Assembly: GCA_036023115.1 (NCBI GenBank)
Contig: JAYKKT010000090.1
Location: forward strand, 27,983,501-28,047,500
Direction of reading: 5' to 3'
Length of the DNA: 64,000 bases
Source: Brasenia schreberi
Taxonomy: Eukaryota; Streptophyta; Magnoliopsida; Nymphaeales; Cabombaceae
Positions 49,175-60,718 of this stretch are shown piece after piece. The translations under genes were made by a program, and so were the position numbers. Each line of letters starts with the position of its first letter. Position 1 is the stretch's first letter. Below the pieces are notes generated by a model. It was not told the DNA's origin, ran no database searches, and worked only from the letters and a program-made list of their open reading frames with translations.

Positions 49175-52100
49175 ATGTCGCTCCGGCTACAGATGTCCGG
49201 TGAAGTAGGCCGATCGTCATTCCTGGATTCATTCTCCGGCGTGTCCTTTCGCGATGTCAGCAGACCGATCTCTCAGAGAGCCGGTAGGATGCTACTGAAC
49301 TTCGGAAGTTTGGGAGTTTTCCGACCGTTGAAGTCGGAACTCGACTAAATTATTTTATTTTCCCGATTTTGTGCTTTCCTCGGTGTGTTTCGTTCGGGGG
49401 CGTTCGTGAGGATTTTGTGTGGCTTGCTGGTTCTTTCTCATGGCAGATTTGTCATTTCTTTTCAGGTTATTTGTTTTTAGATTTACCATAATTGTTCTTC
49501 AATTTTAGTTGCGATTTTGTTTCTGTTTTCGTTATTGTGTACTTTCTGCTCTAAAATCATAGCCGAACTTTTTAGAAATGGCAGCCGTTCAAACGTGTGT
49601 GCATGAGCGCCCTTGCTCGTGTGTGAACTATATATAGTTCTTAAAAGTGTGAAGAATCTCTTATTTCTTAAATAGAGCGTATAAACGAGTTCAAGGTAGT
49701 AGTGAAAAGAGATTGTGTACATATTGATCTTTTGGCAAACAACGGTACAGGTATATCTCCATTTCGAAAAATCCTTGAAAAATTGAAATCTTACTATTCA
49801 CACTTAGTTTTTGAATTAAATCAGATTTTAATAGTAACTTAAAAAGTCAAGGGTCTCTCCTTTTCACCTCATGAAATCGGAAGAATTGTGTATGTAAATA
49901 ATGGATTTCTGGTTATGGGGATTTTTTAGAACATTTGCACCTTTACTTTTTAAGAATATTCAATCCATTATCTATTTGTCAGTAGAGTGCATTTCACTGC
50001 GCTGGACACAAAGATTTTCCTTCAAATATACTTTACATTTGTTGTTCGTAATAATATCCTTATGTTAATAGACTATTGACTAGTTATATCTTGCATTATG
50101 CAAATGCTTCTGAATTTCTTGAGTACAATATATCTTGCGTTGTCCAAATGCTTCTGAATTTGTTAAGCACAATCACGGTTATTCTCTAGTTCGTGCGGAT
50201 TCTTGACACACGCTTCCGTTTTATATTCTAAGAAGTTCATTGAGAAACATTAGATCAATGTTGTGAATCGAGATGAGGATTGTTTTCAGTTACTCTCTAG
50301 TTCGTCCGGGTTCTTGACACACGCTTCCGTTTTATATAAGAAGTTCATTGAGAAACTTTAGATCAATGTTGTGAATCGAGATGAGGATTGATTCTTTTGA
50401 CTTATTTGTTTTATGTCTTGTACCAGATTCTGGTTTTCCTCTTTCATTTAAAGGTGGAGGCATTGGCTTCAAGAGAAAGGTGATGGAGTTCGGCACAAAA
50501 GTTCATTGCTCAGTCAAGGCACCCCCTCCTGCCTGGCCCGGACGAGCATTCCCCGGAGACAGCAAGAAAAAATGTGATGGTCCAAAACCTATCTCCATCG
50601 TAGGATCTACTGGTTCAATCGGTACTCAGGTGGGGAATCAAATTCTCATGGACAACTTGACATCGTTTCTTTTCTAGCAGCATCTGAAGTTCCTCTTTTG
50701 GTCAAAAACTTTGAGCAGAATTGATGAATGCACCTATTGTTCTCCTTTTGCCCTTTTCTGATTTTTAAGAGGCTGTGTTCTGTATGATTTGCACGCATGT
50801 TCTGTAAAGAATATGTACATAATGAGGTATGCATTTTTATTGAATTAAAAAAATTCCACACATTTAAAGATGAATCAGTCAGTTTTATAGAAGATAGAGA
50901 GGAGGAGAGGGACTCTCCAATGGGTAATGGCTATCCAACTAGCCGTTGGAGGACCTGTTCTGGTCCCAGTGATCGGGCCACATTTGCCCTGTCCTTGAAG
51001 TCAACGGGGTAGACCCTACTGGCACAATCAATCCTCTTAAAAAAAAAGTGAATATGAGTGTCGATTTTGTAGAACCATATGGGAGTATTAAGACAAGACA
51101 TCAAGGCAACCAAGGAGATCAAAGTAATCACTGTTGTCTTCCACATCAGTGCCATGGGAGTTTAGTTTTCAATATTTGAGTAGGAGGCACATTTTTCTAA
51201 ACATCATGAATTATGCCATTACAATAGTTGGAGTTACTGCAAACTTTTGATGTGCGAAGCTCACTAAAAAGTGAAAACCGCAGTTCTTCAAGAGCATGAC
51301 CTCTTTCACCAGCATCACTGTCTTTATGCTTTAGTGTCTTCCTTACATCTTTTCTAGAATTGATCGAAGCTCACTAAAAAGTGAAAACCGCAGTTCTTCA
51401 AGAGCATGACCTCTTTCACCAGCATCACTGTCTTTATGCTTTAGTATCTTCCTTACATCTTTTTTGGAATTGATCTTTTTTCCACTACAAAGCATACTAA
51501 AAGTGAATAAGCAAAAGCCCCCAAAACCATAAAAGAGTAACACTAAAGTAGAAGTGACGCCTCACAATTAAATTAGCTCCAAATCTAAGAAACCAACGAA
51601 GCAATTCATGATTTCCATTCTAACCTAAAATAAAAGACAAACCATAAACGAAACCAAGAAGATAGTTTATTCCAATTCAAATAGGTTCTTTAATGGAAAA
51701 CATTAATCATCTAAGTAGCATTGTCAAATATAACAAATAATTTCATGAATTACAACAAACTCGTGATATTACAAAAAGGCCTTGTTATACCAAACAAGCT
51801 TTAAGGCTAAGCTCAAACCATCTAAAACAATTAAACAAGCCTTAAGGCTAAGATCAAATTATCCAAAACAATCAAACAAGCTTTAAGGCTAAATTCAAAA
51901 CCATCCAAATCATACAAGCTTCATCCAAATCAAACAAACTTTAAGGCTAAGCGCAAACCATCCAAATGTGAAGGCCCTTAAATAACTCACAATCTCAAAT
52001 GTGATTCTATGATTCCAAGAATAAGATAATCCACCAAGATGATCAAAAAATGTTTTAAAGATTTATAATCAACGTAATATTTTTCAAGAATCTTTTCATC

Positions 52101-55100
52101 ATATAATATTTTTCTCAGAAAACAAGAATTCTTTTAATGCAATTTTTATCATTCATACAAAATGCTCAAAATATAGCAAATGACTAGTCAATATCCGAGG
52201 CAAAAATTCTTTTTATGCATTATTTTCAAATACTTATATTAAGTACAAGGTTATCAAGATAACAATAAGTGCATTTTCAACATTGACTCTTCTCCAACCA
52301 ATAGCCAACAACATAAAACACCTTAATAACAAAGGTCTCTAACAAAAGGACAACAAACGTGACATATAGCCACAACACGGAGATCTTAATCACATGAAAG
52401 TGCAACTTCAAAGTTATTAAGATCACAAATTATCAATTAACAATAAATGTATCTTAAAACATTGACTAATCTCCAATCAATAGCCAACAGCATGTCTTAA
52501 TCACAAAGGTCTTCAACAAAAGGCCATCAAAAGTGATATATAACCACAATACGGATCTTAGTCATACAAAGAGATGCAACTTATTCTCTAACTAACAACA
52601 AACAAATGTCTTTTAAACGAGATAGGAAGCAATTGATTCAACAAATATTAGAAATAAACAACTTGGAAAGATCACACCTAGATGGACTTGAATCTAAATA
52701 CCAAACAAGGTCAAATCGGATCAAATGACTAGGTCTGGATCTGGGTCCTGCAAAAATCTCATATTTAATACAAAACGAGCCTGAATCCAAGACCGGATCT
52801 ATACCCAAAAAGAGGACCACACAGTTTATCTCTTTACTGAACACCGAGGGAGAGACCCATCTCTCTCCCTTATCAATTCTTCCTTGTCGTTTGCACATAT
52901 TGTAGAACCCCTCTCATCATACTGCAAAAGTCATCGCCACCATGACCGCCCCTGACTAACCACCAGATCCGCCTGAGCCACACCATTCCACCATCCGATC
53001 TACCACCATCTTCACCGCCGGCCCATTCTCACCGGAATCCTCCAAGCCGAAACCATCGCTACTGCCCCGTCTTCCAAACAACCACCACCCTTACCTAGCA
53101 GCCCAAAATCATTGCCTCTCATCACTGCACAACCAATAACGACCGCCTCTTTCCACCGTTCCTTGGGATCACCATCCTTGGCACGATCGACCTTAGTCAA
53201 ACTGGTCATTTCCACCTTACTACCCTAGGGCACCATCAACCCTTCTCTCAGTTCCTATGCTGTATTTGAGTGCGAGTGATTGTAGTCAAGAAGCTCCTCT
53301 GGTGTATTTTAGTGCGAGTGATTGTGGTAAAGAAGCTGCCAACACGCAACCATCTCAACATGTCAAGGCCATTGAGATCAACCCTTATTGTCACTCATCA
53401 AAATCATCACATGGTGCAGTTTGGTCGGTTATGCTCAAACAACTAACATATCATCACTACCACCTCTGTCCACCACGACTCAAGCAAACCCCACCCTTAA
53501 CCCAAACATGATTCCTACCTCTACACCTGCAAAACCACCACTGCCAAGACCGCCACTTCGCAATCATCGGCTAGGCCTCTATGACTGTCGGCATCTCGCA
53601 TCATCCAGCCACCGACAAGTCACGACCAGTCACCATAATTGTTATTGTTTCTCTCGACCGTCACTGAGAGCTGATCGTCGTCGCACTGCCAATTAAGCTC
53701 TGATAACATGTAAAGAATTAGGTATGTATTTTTATTGAATTGAAAATTTTCATACATTTACATATGAATGAGTCAGTTTTATACAAGATAGATAAAGGAG
53801 AGAGACTCCAATGGCTAGCTGGATAGCTGTTGGAAACTGGCAATTACGTGTTTGATAGGTAAAACATTGGGTAGAGTTGTAAATGTATGGTACCAACAAG
53901 TGTTAAAGAAAGGGGAAGAAGCAGGTGCCCATTATGATGCCTGTTTTCATGCCCATGTACTACAAACTTTAAATGTATGGTCATGAAAGGAAGGTTGGAT
54001 ATGCCATTCAAAGGTCTTGGACTAATTCACTTGTTCTCTTCTGAGTGTCTGGAGGTTTCTGATTCATTAGTTTATAACCCTTATAGTTGAAAGTAATGTT
54101 TTATCTGAAAGCTGGTTAAAGTAAGAGACTGCATATTGAAAATCAGTATATTTACTTTTGAAGCAGCAAAGATATCGTCCTCTAAGTACTGATATAGTCT
54201 ATATTATAAAGATGATGCATGAACTTTGACCGTGATATTCTCCACACGTTTCAGTAGTCAGGTTGTTTGATCATTTTAGACTATTAGTTATATGTGGTGC
54301 CTGCAGCATTCGATACTTTTGCAGCTATCTGCCTACATGTTATGTAAATGTTTCTCAAGTTGTTCTGATGGTGATTACAGACATTGAATATAGTAGCAGA
54401 GAACCCAGACAAGTTTGAGGTTGTTGCTCTGGCGGCTGGTTCAAATATCACTCTCCTTGCAGATCAGGTGATTAACAGCTTCACTCTGCACATTATATGG
54501 CAGCATGAAATACTTTATTGCTCTTTGGCGTTCACGGACTTGGTCTTGACAAAATTTATATATTTAAATTGTCATAGCATCGTTTGTGGTATAGGTGAAA
54601 ACATTCAAACCCAAGTTGGTTTCTATTAGAAACGAGTCTCTTCTTGATGAACTGAGGGATGCATTAGCTGACTCTGAACACAAGCCTGAGATCATTCCGG
54701 GAGAGCAGGGTGTCATAGAGGTGAGATCTGCCAGTTTTTGGACCACTGTGTTGTTTGGAATTGAGTCTTGTGCTTCACAATGTAGTTTCCCTTGTTCTCT
54801 ATGTTTTTCATGTTTTTGTTTTTCAAATTTTAGGTTGCTCGCCACCCAGATGCTGTTACAGTAGTTACTGGAATAGTAGGTTGTGCAGGTTTGAAGGTAA
54901 ATCCCATGATTATAGAAATATAGTCCATATTTTGAGGCATATAGGGGGAACTCCATTCATGAGACGGCTTTTCTTTGTGCAGCCTACTGTGGCTGCAATA
55001 GAGGCAGGAAAAGATATAGCATTGGCTAATAAGGAGACACTTATTGCTGGAGGACCCTTTGTTCTTCCTCTTGCACATAAACATCAAGTTAAAATACTAC

Positions 55101-57066
55101 CTGCAGATTCTGAGCATTCGGCAATATTTCAGGTAACATGGCTTTGCAATTTGAGTCTGGATGTTGTAGTTCACATGGAAACTTCGATCTTTCCACTCAA
55201 CTTTAGATATCACTGACAGTTGGGTGGACATATTTCTTACTTCTACCTATGCAAAATAATAGAAAAAGAATCAAAGAAATTCCTCTTTTCTAGATTCTAA
55301 GAGGTGTTGAATTATGCAGCGCATTCAGGGATTGCCAGAGAATGCACTTAGGCGCATCATTTTAACAGCATCTGGAGGTGCCTTCCGGTATGGATTATTA
55401 GATGCTTTCCGAGTCATATTTGTTGATCTCACTGAGGAAACTTAAGAAAATAGTTTTCTCTGCAATTACTTGTCTGGTTTGTTTTCTCTGCAATTTGTTC
55501 ATTTCTTGATGTTTTCTTGAATGCCCTGATGGACATGATTGATAGAGACTGGCCTGTTGAAAAACTGAAGGAAGTGAAAGTTGCTGATGCTTTAAAGCAT
55601 CCTAACTGGAACATGGGAAAGAAAATCACAGTTGACTCTGCCACCTTGTTCAACAAGGCATTTGTCTTCGTCTATTTAACTCTGTTGAATTTGTTCATCT
55701 TTGTGTAGCAATATTGCTTGCAATTTTTCTTTTCATCACATTTAATTGTTACCTGTATTTGTTCCATTGACAGGGGTTGGAAGTTATCGAAGCACACTAC
55801 CTTTTCGGAGCTGATTATGATGACATTGACATTGTAATTCACCCACAGTCTATTATACATTCGATGATTGAAACACAGGTTCGACTTGCATTTCCTTATA
55901 GATTATTGTTCCATCTTGTTACATGTTCCATTGAAATGAAGCAATGATTCTTCATTACCTTGCATAAACAGGACTCTTCAGTTCTGGCCCAATTGGGATG
56001 GCCAGATATGCGTCTTCCAATTCTTTATACTTTGTCATGGCCAGAAAGAATATATTGCTCAGAGATTACGTGGCCTCGACTTGATCTTTTCAAGTATGTA
56101 AATACTTCTTGTTGAGATATTTTTTCTGTTATATGTTAGACAAATTCGCCTATTACTGTTCCTGTTGGAGTTCAATTATCATTTACAATTAACTGCTATA
56201 TCAAGAATACTTTTTCTCCGTATGACAAAAGGGTCACCAGAACCAGTCAATAAATCTTTAAAATCGTGTCCATGCAGATTGGGCTCGCTTACATTTAAAG
56301 CTCCCAATAACGTGAAATACCCTTCGATGGATCTTGCTTATGCTGCTGGTCGTGCCGGAGGCACCATGACCGGAGTTCTTAGTGCTGCAAATGAGAAGGC
56401 AGTTGAGATGTTTATTGATGAAAGGTATGTTTTCTTTATCATCGTTTCTACACCTGTAACAAGTTCGACCAAATAGTTATCTATGACTTGTGTCATGAGT
56501 AATGCCTCGCGATCCTGGCCCATTAGACTCAACAGGCAGTCATATTCTGTTCTAAACCACCGGTATCTGGAAGCCCACAAGGCATTGACTACTACAGTTT
56601 GAGCTGGGTTGGCCCATTATGGGGTAAAGCTCTCATAGTGCTGGTTTTTTTTCCATTGCCAAGCTCGAACCCAGAGCCTTGCTTAAGGGGAGCAAGTGCC
56701 GAACCATTTGAACCAACCAAGCGATACCCCACTGGAACCAATTTAGCCAGCATCTATATTTTGATATATCAAATAAATCAAAATATGGCACGGTTTGGTA
56801 TGATAATATCCTTCAATACGGTGCAATACAATTATAAATGAGTGAAAACGATGTGGGTGCAGCGAGTATTGATATATGATAATTTGGTTGTCTCTTGCAG
56901 GATTAGGTACTTGGACATATTCAAGGTGGTCGAGAGGACATGCGAGAAACACCAAGATGAGTTGGTGCGGAGCCCGTCGTTGGAGGAGATCATACATTAC
57001 GATTTATGGGCGAGAGAGTATGCAGCTGGTTTGCAACTATCAGGCGCCACACCAGTTGCAGCATAG
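49175..57066 (+). CDS. DXR: 1-deoxy-D-xylulose 5-phosphate reductoisomerase, plastid
   Basis: Twelve coding exons: 49175-49283, 50454-50629, 54381-54467, 54595-54720, 54834-54896, 54983-55132, 55320-55387, 55546-55657, 55774-55878, 55972-56093, 56278-56424 and 56901-57066. They join in frame to 476 aa, the plant DXR length. The enzyme makes MEP from DXP with NADPH and a divalent metal, the second step of the plastid isoprenoid pathway. A Ser/Arg-rich transit peptide is followed by the plant-specific [19 protein letters not shown]-binding GSTGSIGTQ (87-95), [12 protein letters not shown] (226-237), the [20 protein letters not shown] block and [13 protein letters not shown]. Intron 8 starts with GC (AACAAG|GCATTT); removing it restores [14 protein letters not shown]. 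The other introns are GT-AG. Intron 2 is 3.75 kb and carries an LTR-like element. The gene looks intact. Confidence 0.96.
50090..50400. repeat. Tandem duplications in DXR intron 1
   Basis: A unit of about 111 bp (CTCTAGTTCGTGCGGATTC... GTGAATCGAGATGAGGATTG) at 50179-50289 is repeated at 50290-50393, just before exon 2. A smaller pair of about 48 bp (TATATCTTGC... CAAATGCTTCTGAATTT) lies just upstream (50087-50170). Confidence 0.85.
51256..51475 (-). pseudogene. 110-bp tandem pair, possible duplicated exon of an unknown gene
   Basis: Two near-identical 110-bp units (51256-51365 and 51366-51475) both read on the minus strand as [17 protein letters not shown], then [15 protein letters not shown]. 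Differences are few and keep each unit open. The protein looks real and charged, but I do not recognise it. The units lie inside the LTR-like element of DXR intron 2, so a captured gene fragment is possible. Confidence 0.4.
51785..51970. repeat. Short tandem repeat, about 45-bp unit
   Basis: Four to five diverged units share CAAGCTTTAAGGCTAAG and CAAACCATCCAAA. They lie within the element in DXR intron 2. Confidence 0.85.
52255..52620. repeat. Tandem duplication, about 180-bp unit
   Basis: CATTGACTCTTCTCCAACCA, CACAAAGGTCT, CAACAAAAGG and ATAGCCACAACACGGA recur once, about 180 bp later, with small changes. It lies within the element in DXR intron 2. Confidence 0.75.
56645..56735 (-). mobile_element. 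tRNA-derived SINE remnant (family S2), antisense
   Basis: On the minus strand: CGCTTGGTTGGTTCAAATGG (box A-like) and CTCTGGGTTCGAGCTTGG (box B-like). It matches 16185 and lies in the last intron of DXR. Confidence 0.6.
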
Positions 57067-57966
57067 ATTCATAGTCGGCAATGCAGAACTGGGTCGCCTT
57101 ACTGGGTTTGTCTATATGCCCTCCATTTAAGGGGTACAAGTCAAGCTATTGTACCGCATTTATCATGATTGATGTCATATGTTGTTTATCATGTTGGTAG
57201 AGAGAGAGAGAGAGAGCTGAAAAGAATTGTTTGTTAAATAATTAAAATTTGTAGTTGCTTGTTGGCTTGTCATGGTTGCAAGTTTAAGATGAGCAGACGG
57301 CAACGAGCTAGATGAGCTGAACATGAGTTACCAAAACCAAATATAAGCATTATCCGATGCTAGTTGGACTTGACTACATGAATTCTCTACGCTGTGTTTG
57401 ATCACTATGTTCACTCCAAAATAGCCTATTCAAGATGAAGTTCTTTGGGGGTATGTTATTCGTGAATGTATTGTATTGGTGGATGAGAAAAAAAGTTAAT
57501 AGGAAATTTGAACTATGGAGAGAAACATTAAAGGCTTTCGACTTAGTAAAACAAAGACAATATATGAATGCAGTTTGATCATTTGGTTGCTTGAAATGAC
57601 ATAGAAATTAAGATTGGTGCACATTACATCTCTTTTAAGGAGAGTTTTAAATACTTGGAGTGAATTTGTTAAAGTAATGGAACAGTTACACATTGAATTA
57701 ATGTAGTTTGGTTAAAATGAAAAGATGTATTAGGTATTTTATGTGGCATGAAAATATCATTAAAGGTGAAAGGTAAATATTATGGAACAACAATTAGACC
57801 CAATAAGTTATATGGTTCAAAGTTTTGAGTAATTAATCATTAACATATACGAAAGATGTTTGTGATAGAAATAAAGATGTTGAGATTGGATGAATAATTA
57901 TATAAGAAAATATCATATATGTAATGAGGTTATTAGAAACAAATTGAGAGTGGCACGAATAGATGA

Positions 57967-58435
57967 TAACAACAACAACAATTAAGCCTTTTTCCATACT
58001 AGATGGGGTTGGCTACATGGATTCTTTGTTTCCACATAGCCCTATTATAATTTGTAGAATCCATGGTAAATAAGTCCGACAATGTTTTACGCTGGTTGTC
58101 GGAAGACTAATGCAACCCTCCTCTTTTATCCAGGTGTGAGATGGGCCATGCAAAGGTGATCCCTTACATGGGTTGTACTGATAGCTTGGAAAAGTAGCAA
58201 TGTTAAAACCTTAAACTTCAACCTAGTGGTAATCAACCAAGAAACCTATCCATTTGAAGCTTGAAGACGATAATATGCAGGACCAGAAAAATAAGAATGT
58301 GAATTGACAGATCCACCGAAAACATTTCGTGTGAAAATTACCTATTGAGTCAGGGTTAAATGACTCCAAAAACTCCTTGAGCAACTGCTGGTAAAACTCT
58401 GAATCATCTTACAGTTCAGGATCATCATCTATACC
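57967..58435 (-). mobile_element. Nested antisense LINE-derived insertion with 9-bp target duplication
   Basis: The 469-bp insert is flanked by AATAGATGA on both sides (57958-57966 and 58436-58444). Its left edge AACAACAACAACAATTAAGCC is the inverted LINE 3' end, as at 42903. Further right the sequence is not LINE-like and carries an exon-like segment (58342-58428). Confidence 0.85.
58342..58428 (-). pseudogene. Captured exon of an AATF/TRAUB-domain gene (broken)
   Basis: On the minus strand, an acceptor TATAG precedes 86-87 nt reading DDDPEL, a stop, DDSEFYQQLLKEFLESFNPD and SI, then a donor ATAG|GTAATT. The segment resembles the DDSEFYQQLLKEF motif of plant AATF/Bfr2 homologues, nucleolar ribosome biogenesis factors with a TRAUB domain. 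An internal TAA and the missing remainder make it a fragment. Because splice sites and intron sequence are kept, it came from genomic DNA or unspliced RNA. The family match is from memory. Confidence 0.5.
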
Positions 58436-59188
58436 AATAGATGACAAAACGAAAGAAAATCAATTAAGATTGTTTGAACATGTAAAAAGACGATCAAAGA
58501 AAGTTTTGATAATAAAGTATGAGAAACTAAATTGTGAGAAACTAGAATGTGAAAATATTAAAAAAGAAGAGAAAAACCACAAAAGTATTGGAAGGAATAA
58601 ACAAAGAATGATCTAGCTTATGTTGAGTTAAATGGTTGTATGGCACATTATCGAGTTTTATGGAAACAAAGAGTCCATATAACCGACTCGATTTAGCATG
58701 AGAAAAGGCTTAAGTGTTTATATTTTCATTTCTTTCAAACAATGTCAAAGTCTTAAAAGAGTATGCGTTGGGAATTAAGTTTTTATTTTCAGTTAACATT
58801 ATATTAGCTAGAGCACTGATACATCAAGGTTTCTTATCGAGGATGTTATTTTATTTTATTTATTTTATAAAAATGTGTAAATCTCTAGGCCGCTTCCCTT
58901 CTTCTTTCCAATAGAGGGTGAGATATTTCTGTTTATCATAGTGATCTTCCTATTTTGATCCTTGAAATTGAGTGATCTCTCGTTTCAGATTGGTTTTCAA
59001 CCAACCATATACAAAGAGACTTGAATTAAAGGTATTTCCAAGGCACAGATCGTTCTCAAACAGTTCCGTTTTGGTTCTGTGTTTCACTAACTTGTATTGG
59101 ACGAGTAAATCAAGAAGCAACTCTTGCTTGGCAACCCTAATCACCAACCTGATTTCAACCCAACTCGGAATATCAAGTGAGCCTAGGC

Positions 59189-59532
59189 TAGAGATGGCAA
59201 TGAGGTGAGATGGGGCGGGTTTGGTTTTTACCCCACCCACACGCCCTGCAATGGAAACCTCTTACAGGATCCCACCTGGCCCTGTTGCACCGGTATTGGG
59301 AATCAAACACCAAACCCACCCGGCACTCGCATTAAAATAATGTTTAAAACAAATCGTTAATATCTTTTATTTTCATACAACATCAAATCTACATAAGATT
59401 ATATATATCGAAAGAGGGTGGGACGGGTTTAGCTTAACCCCTACCTCGCCCTGCCTATTTACCCCTTAGAACCCACATAGTGCAGCTGCAACGCAAGTTG
59501 GGTACTCGGGTAGAAATTGTCATCCTACTCTA
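59189..59532. mobile_element. hAT-like non-autonomous element, 344 bp
   Basis: The left end TAGAGATGGCAATGAGG and the inverted right end (reads ATTGTCATCCTACTCTA) form imperfect TIRs. The interior has GGGCGGG/CCCACCC subterminal blocks typical of plant hAT MITEs. An 8-bp target duplication is not clear. Confidence 0.5.
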
Positions 59533-59559
59533 GAGGTAGTCTAAGCGTGGGTTCGATTA

Positions 59560-59870
59560 AACATGTCTAAGCCGGTTTCGGTTATGGTTGGAATCACTGG
59601 TTCTAAGGTGATTCAAACCCAGAATCATTCGGGCTTGAAACCGGTTTTATAAAAGGTTAAACTGGAAAGGAACTGAGTGGTCCTCGGTTTCGAGCTCGGT
59701 TCCAGTTTCACTGGTTCTGAGTTTAACCGATTATTCGCCTGGTTTGGTTCCGGTTGGAACCGTGGGGCCAATTAGCCAATTGTCTAGGTCCGATCACGTT
59801 TGGAACCGATAAAGATCTTAACCCAAAGGTGCAATTGGACCGGTTAGATCCAAATTAATCCGATCCGCTT
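59560..59870. repeat. Interspersed GGTTC/GAACC-rich repeat upstream of ENY2
   Basis: Dense words such as CCGGTTTCGG, CACTGGTTCT, GGTTCCGGTTGGAACCG and ACCGGTTAGATCC. It belongs to the same family as 33655 and is next to a hAT-like element. Confidence 0.5.
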
Positions 59871-60232
59871 ACAAATCAGCTGGCCTGTAAAATTAGGCCG
59901 ACGTTTTCCCCCCGACGGCCATTCGATCTCATCTTTCTCTGAATTCACTCAGCAACTTGGGGGAGAGAGCGTAGCTTTCCGGTTTGCCATCCGACCGTCG
60001 TTTCCGGTTAATAATCCGACGATCTTTGTGAGTAACAGCTCCAGCATCGTTCTTTCGTTCGCGTGGGAGTTCCGCCCCGCCGGAATATCTTTTCTGGCAG
60101 AGTTCCTGGCGTCTCTACCACCAAATGTGTAGAGTTCATGGCTCAACTTCATTGTATTGAATGGGGGAAGTATTTGGACGCAATCCCACTATACTAGGGA
60201 GTGAGATATTTCGGGATATTGCTCAAAGATTG

Positions 60233-60560
60233 GACTACAATATCCCGATGTCCCCGTCTGGATTATGGGGTCCTCTCTTTGCTACTAGAAAAAGTTGTTC
60301 TTGATTCTGATAAAGGGTTTTCCTTTATTCACCAAGTTCTTGAAACCGTGAATCTGTTTTGTTTACGATCTCCCCGTAACTATTCATCCTGGAAACTGCT
60401 ACAATTTAGGAATTCGCTTGGAAAAGTGACTGCAATATCCCCTTGTTTCGAAAATCTGGACGATGGGGTCCTTACTTTGCTAGAAAACGCTATGCTTTTT
60501 ATTCTGATATTGGGTTTTCTTTATTTGTTGTATTCTCCCATCCGTGAATTCATTTTCTAG
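60233..60560. repeat. Diverged direct repeat, about 194-bp spacing, in the ENY2 upstream region
   Basis: GACTACAATATCCC... GGGGTCCTCTCTTTGCTA... TTCTGATAAAGGGTTTTC (from 60233) is repeated as GACTGCAATATCCC... GGGGTCCTTACTTTGCTA... TTCTGATATTGGGTTTTC (from 60427). A 119-codon open frame spans both, but it has no homologous look and is probably leader or intron sequence. Confidence 0.6.
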
Positions 60561-60718
60561 ATAAGCTTCCTTTTGTCCTTAGTCATGACTTTTATCAGTT
60601 GGGATTTTCGTTAATCGTCTTGCTGACTCATGTTCTATCTGATGTACGCAGTAAGGGTTGTTTTTCGGAGTGATTCGGGGATCTAAACCGGTATTTCTGC
60701 ACTAGTTATCTATATAAT

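Larger units (their letters stand above)
50803..53835 (-). mobile_element. LTR-like (LARD/TRIM-like) element in DXR intron 2, antisense
   Basis: Two direct copies of a 127-148 bp repeat lie about 2.9 kb apart (50803-50950 and 53709-53835). They share TGTAAAGAAT, GCATTTTTATTGAATT, AGTCAGTTTTATA and GACTC.CCAATGG. On the minus strand the right copy ends TTCTTTACA and is followed at once by TGTTATCAGAGC (53708-53697), one change from the methionine tRNA primer binding site. No gag or pol was recognised inside. The interior is largely tandem repeats plus a C-rich segment (52920-53690). It is therefore a non-autonomous LTR element. Confidence 0.65.
57414..58715 (+). mobile_element. RTE-like LINE fragment, interrupted by a nested insertion
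   Basis: The sense LINE sequence runs 57414-57966 and continues at 58436-58715. Segments include GGAGAGAAACATTAAAGGC, GGTAAATATTATGGAACAAC and AGATTGTTTGAACATGTAAA, ending GAAAAGGCTTAAGTG. Removing 57967-58435 with one 9-bp copy restores the continuous LINE order seen at 9150 and 37700. Many stops are present. Confidence 0.85.

Noticed and set aside
48985..49232. Minus-strand frames with Glu-Arg repeats over the DXR leader
   Set aside because: They are the complement of the CT-rich 5' UTR and the first DXR exon.
51791..51970. CRISPR-like repeat array
   Set aside because: The units are adjacent diverged tandem repeats without spacers, and the genome is a plant's.
60201..60560. 119-codon frame upstream of ENY2
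   Set aside because: It spans a diverged direct repeat and has no homologous look or splice link to ENY2. It is more likely leader or intron.
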